Assembly (NCBI GenBank): GCA_949130485.1
Contig: OX422183.1
Span: 27,344,816-27,408,815, forward strand
Source of the DNA: Agelas oroides
Taxonomy: Eukaryota; Porifera; Demospongiae; Agelasida; Agelasidae
Length of the DNA stretch: 64,000 nucleotides
Reading direction: 5' to 3'
Shown here: piece after piece, positions 62,721 through 64,000 of the stretch
Position numbering within the stretch: position 1 is the stretch's first letter
Layout: each line of letters starts with the position of its first letter
Translations under genes and position numbers: made by a program
The notes under the pieces: model-generated
What the model was told of the DNA's origin: nothing
Seen by the model: the letters and a program-made list of their open reading frames with translations, nothing else
Databases searched by the model: none

Positions 62721-63340
62721 TCCCCAGCACACGGCAACTGAAATTGATACACTTTGTTAACCCTCGGCGCGCATGCGCAGTGAGGTTACGGTAGTTGTCC
62801 TGTGTGTCTGTCTATCTGTCTGTCCGTTTTCTCTATTCTGCCTTCTCGCGCTTTTAGGCGTCCAACAAGAGGTATCAGCGGCTACAGCGCGGAAAATGCA
62901 GTAAAACTAAAAAGCCGTTTTCTCTAAAACTATTTCACGTGCAATGTTTCCGTATACCTCTCTGTAACACGTACGTAGCAGTAATGTGTGATCACGTGAC
63001 TTGGAGCACGCGGTATAGCAGTATTGTGATTTTTCCGTCGAACTTGGACGTTTGTGACTGTCGAGAGGTTCAGAAAGGTATATGCCCACAGTGTAATACC
63101 GTAGTGCATGCAATGGAGTGCAATAGGTCTATGCGTCTGAGAAAGGTATGCGTACAGTGTAATACCGTAGTGCACGTGAAGAGGTCAGTTACTGTGGCCA
63201 TGCCTTCGCATCAAAGAAAAGGAAAGCACGGTGAAGTCAACACACAAGTACAATCACATCCACTGCTGCGCCGAAGGTTTGGCACTTCAGTGCCTTTTCA
63301 TTACTTTGGAACTGATGTCAACATTATAATGGGAAAAAAT
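62721..63340 (+). pseudogene. Decayed ankyrin exon split by an insertion
   Basis: 62724-62750 (CCCCAGCACACGGCAACTGA..) aligns with the start of the MTPLH-type exon, and 63309-63336 (GAACTGATGTCAACATTATA..TGGGA) with its GADVN end. Downstream sequence (GTGTGACC.., GATTTGAGTT) matches the intron after exons 3 and 4. The split is filled by the element at 62757-63302. Confidence 0.65.
62757..63302. mobile_element. GCGCATGCGC-ended element inserted in ankyrin exon
   Basis: Starts TTAACCCTCGGCGCGCATGC, and near its right end GCGCCGAAGGTTTGGCACTT is a loose inverted match. Flanked by ACTTTG at 62751-62756 and 63303-63308, a possible 6 bp target duplication. A short version of its right end also occurs at 5056-5093. 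Interior: a CTGTCTGTC microsatellite and two ~60 bp repeats (CAGTGTAATACCGTAGTGCA). Confidence 0.6.
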
Positions 63341-63496
63341 AAGTGTGACCATACTATGCTTAGTATTGCTGATTTGAGTTAATTAGCCTCATTCCCAGGC
63401 TGTGTGAGGCTATATCTATTGTCCATTTACTCTGCCTATGGAAAGTTTGGTCATCCAAAGCTTCTAGTATTGGCAGATATTTATTTACCAGAAATT
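63341..63496. other. Intron-like remnant
   Basis: Resembles intron sequence downstream of ankyrin exons 3 and 4 (GATTTGAGTTAATTAGCCTC). No exon. Confidence 0.45.
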
Positions 63497-64000
63497 AATT
63501 GGGGCGAGCGCTATCTGCTGTTTCTCTAAGATGCCTCAAGTAAGGACTATGGTCTATGCATGACAAGCCAGGCTGTGTTCAGACATAGCCTACAGTTAGC
63601 CAGAGTAGTTGCTTAGGTAGAACAAATAACTCCATTGAGTCCCATTTAACAAGGGTACCCCTATGGATGATTTTCCAGTGTCTGTCTCAGAGGGATTGAC
63701 ACACTAGGATACCTCCGCACTCTCTTGTAAGATTTAGTAAATTTTCCGTAATCCTCCATAAGCTACTGTCTGTCCTAGGGGTGTCAAGCCAAAATTTTTG
63801 TACCAGAGTAGGCAAATATAGCACTGTCATCCACAGGGGTTACTCATTACTCTTATTAAATGGTTCAACCCATTGTATGGTACCACTCCATGTCAACCTA
63901 CCATCCGCAACCATGACCGTTTCCTCTAAGCTGTTACATACACACTTGTCCAGACAATGGAGTGATAAATCTTGTTTAGCTACATGCCACGGGCTGTGTG
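63497..64000. mobile_element. GGGCGAGCG-family element, partial copy G
   Basis: Begins AATTGGGGCGAGCG then jumps straight to the CTATCTGCTGTTTCTCTAAG part, so the left half is deleted. It carries an extra ~200 bp segment at 63655-63870 and continues past the window (GTTTAGCTACATGCCACGGG). Confidence 0.75.

Overview
The window is animal (metazoan) nuclear DNA. Protein-coding signal is split into short exons with GT..AG introns, there are no operons or tRNA/rRNA genes, and most of the length is transposable elements, foldback MITEs and minisatellites. The mix (DIRS-like and Ty3/gypsy-like fossils, Helitron, Tc1/mariner, a MULE-like element, many TA-flanked MITEs beginning TAGCCTCGTTCCCAGG, single-exon ankyrin repeats) suggests an early-branching marine invertebrate, most likely a sponge. 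That placement is inference, not proof.

Layout. 1-4.6 kb: minisatellites (71, ~84 and 36 bp units). 4.77-10.4 kb: a nest of non-autonomous DNA transposons, including a 1.68 kb MULE-like element with 9 bp target duplications directly abutting a second 3.15 kb TIR element. 11.3-17 kb: dispersed repeats, a 60 bp hairpin minisatellite, large foldback MITEs and a 9 bp (CNGCAAACA)n array. 17.6-22.8 kb: the best gene-like region, two divergent multi-exon genes. The minus-strand gene encodes a P-loop ATPase that I can model over six exons. The plus-strand gene encodes a Cys-rich, SWIM-zinc-finger protein that runs out at 22.8 kb. 23.6-26.8 kb: a broken DIRS-like retroelement (minus strand). 26.9-27.8 kb: a degenerate 36 bp coding-like repeat. 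28.5-31.9 kb: copies of the repeats seen at 11-16 kb.

32-38 kb and 62-63.4 kb: five ankyrin-repeat exons plus one decayed exon, on the plus strand, of what was probably one tandemly expanded ankyrin gene. It is split by about 24 kb of mobile DNA. That insert holds a Tc1/mariner 5' half fused to a decayed autonomous Helitron (Rep plus PIF1-like helicase, minus strand, 39.1-44.1 kb), a 1.27 kb almost perfect duplication (45.0-46.3 and 53.2-54.5 kb), an array of related ~0.8-1.0 kb elements with GGGCGAGCGTGAGCGAGC ends (46.2-55.5 kb), and a Ty3/gypsy-like fossil (55.5-59.2 kb) with its integrase upstream of RT.

Exon edges were read by eye from splice motifs and phase agreement; no search or alignment was run.
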